From Paraglaciecola sp. L1A13 (GTDB lineage: Bacteria > Pseudomonadota > Gammaproteobacteria > Enterobacterales > Alteromonadaceae), in NCBI RefSeq assembly GCF_009796745.1, contig NZ_CP047024.1, forward strand, positions 3,162,001 through 3,226,000: 64,000 nucleotides of DNA, read 5' to 3'. Numbering within the stretch: position 1 is the first letter of the stretch; each line of letters begins with the position of its first letter. This document shows, piece by piece, positions 63,829 through 64,000 of the stretch. Both the position numbers and the translations under genes were made by a program. The notes under the pieces are model-generated. The model was not told the DNA's origin. It worked only from the letters and a program-made list of their open reading frames with translations, and did not search any database.

Positions 63829-64000
63829 TTGAATGTAGTGTGGCGGAATCTGTTCTTTCCCAAAAAGCAGGCTGTGATTTTTGCCCTAAAAGGTGTTATT
63901 GCCATGGCAATGGCCTTGACTATCGCTATGTTGCTTAATCTTGACCGGCCTTATTGGGCGTTAGTCTCGGCGATATTTTTGCAATTACGCCCCGAAAGCG
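63829..64000 (+). CDS. aaeB: FUSC/AaeB-family efflux pump (partial, cut by right edge)
   Basis: The frame opens at TTG 63829, with AAGGAG six bases upstream; the nearby ATG leads directly to a stop. 57 residues are visible: WRNLFFPKKQAVIFALKG, then MAMALTIAMLLNLDRPYWAL and ILRPES-like QLRPES, the start of the aromatic-acid exporter/FUSC membrane domain. Follows aaeA by 10 bp, as in aaeXAB. The pump's remaining helices and soluble domain lie beyond the window. Confidence 0.88.
   Translation, partial: MNVVWRNLFFPKKQAVIFALKGVIAMAMALTIAMLLNLDRPYWALVSAIFLQLRPES

Overview
The window looks like a chromosomal stretch of a marine gammaproteobacterium of the Alteromonadales, probably Alteromonadaceae (Paraglaciecola/Glaciecola/Alteromonas-like). 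The inference rests on protein flavour and gene sets: an E. coli-like cydABX-DC operon, hmgA-fahA-maiA, prpBC-acnD-prpF under a GntR regulator, DUF3360, DUF3466, PEP-CTERM-like and GlyGly-CTERM-like secreted proteins, and a large Alteromonadales-type TonB-dependent receptor. Base composition is moderate and SD sequences are mostly plain AGGAG/AAGGA. No rRNA, tRNA, CRISPR array or prophage was seen.

Layout. 1-6450 (minus): cytochrome bd oxidase operon cydA-cydB-cydX-cydD-cydC, with cydC running off the left edge; the promoter region carries a perfect 24-bp palindrome and an FNR/ANR-like box. 6852-10574: a LysE exporter, a VOC protein and an intact dgoA, then a run of decayed genes (dgoK, a small protein with a probable frameshift, a DUF4336 gene with one internal TGA). 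11042-13710: a tight three-gene operon of unknown role (DUF6796-like membrane protein, seven-repeat FG-GAP/ASPIC protein, small membrane protein with duplicated cysteine motifs). 13762-16582: a RAYT transposase flanked by inverted repeat pairs, and next to it an IS1111/IS110-type insertion sequence. 16791-19516: DUF3360 membrane protein and a MarR regulator. 19818-23119: homogentisate catabolism. 23251-25990: TonB receptor remnant, GhrA-like dehydrogenase, decayed DUF1624 gene.

26044-31376: bestrophin-like channel, stand-alone glutamate synthase-like protein, ThrE exporter, SDR. 31910-38062: four secreted or envelope proteins (cytochrome c/Vgb-like, PEP-CTERM-like, an acidic DUF4397 lipoprotein, DUF3466). 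38242-42050 (minus): ethanolamine use without a microcompartment, eutB-eutC-eat, with eat broken by two G-tract frameshifts. 42748-48027 (minus): zinc alcohol dehydrogenase, Old Yellow Enzyme, diguanylate cyclase, MFS transporter. 48138-55034 (minus): 2-methylcitrate cycle for propionyl-CoA. 55731-64000: small membrane protein, serine hydrolase, anmK divergent from a TonB receptor, DUF2127 protein and an aaeXAB-like efflux system cut by the right edge.

Themes. (1) Catabolic modules feeding central metabolism: tyrosine/phenylalanine via homogentisate, propionate via methylcitrate, ethanolamine via eutBC. (2) Unusually many pseudogenes for a free-living marine bacterium, several broken by single substitutions or homopolymer indels, so either recent decay or residual sequence error. 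(3) A compact transposase/repeat neighbourhood with possible RNA-level control. The least explained functional unit is the 11042-13710 operon.
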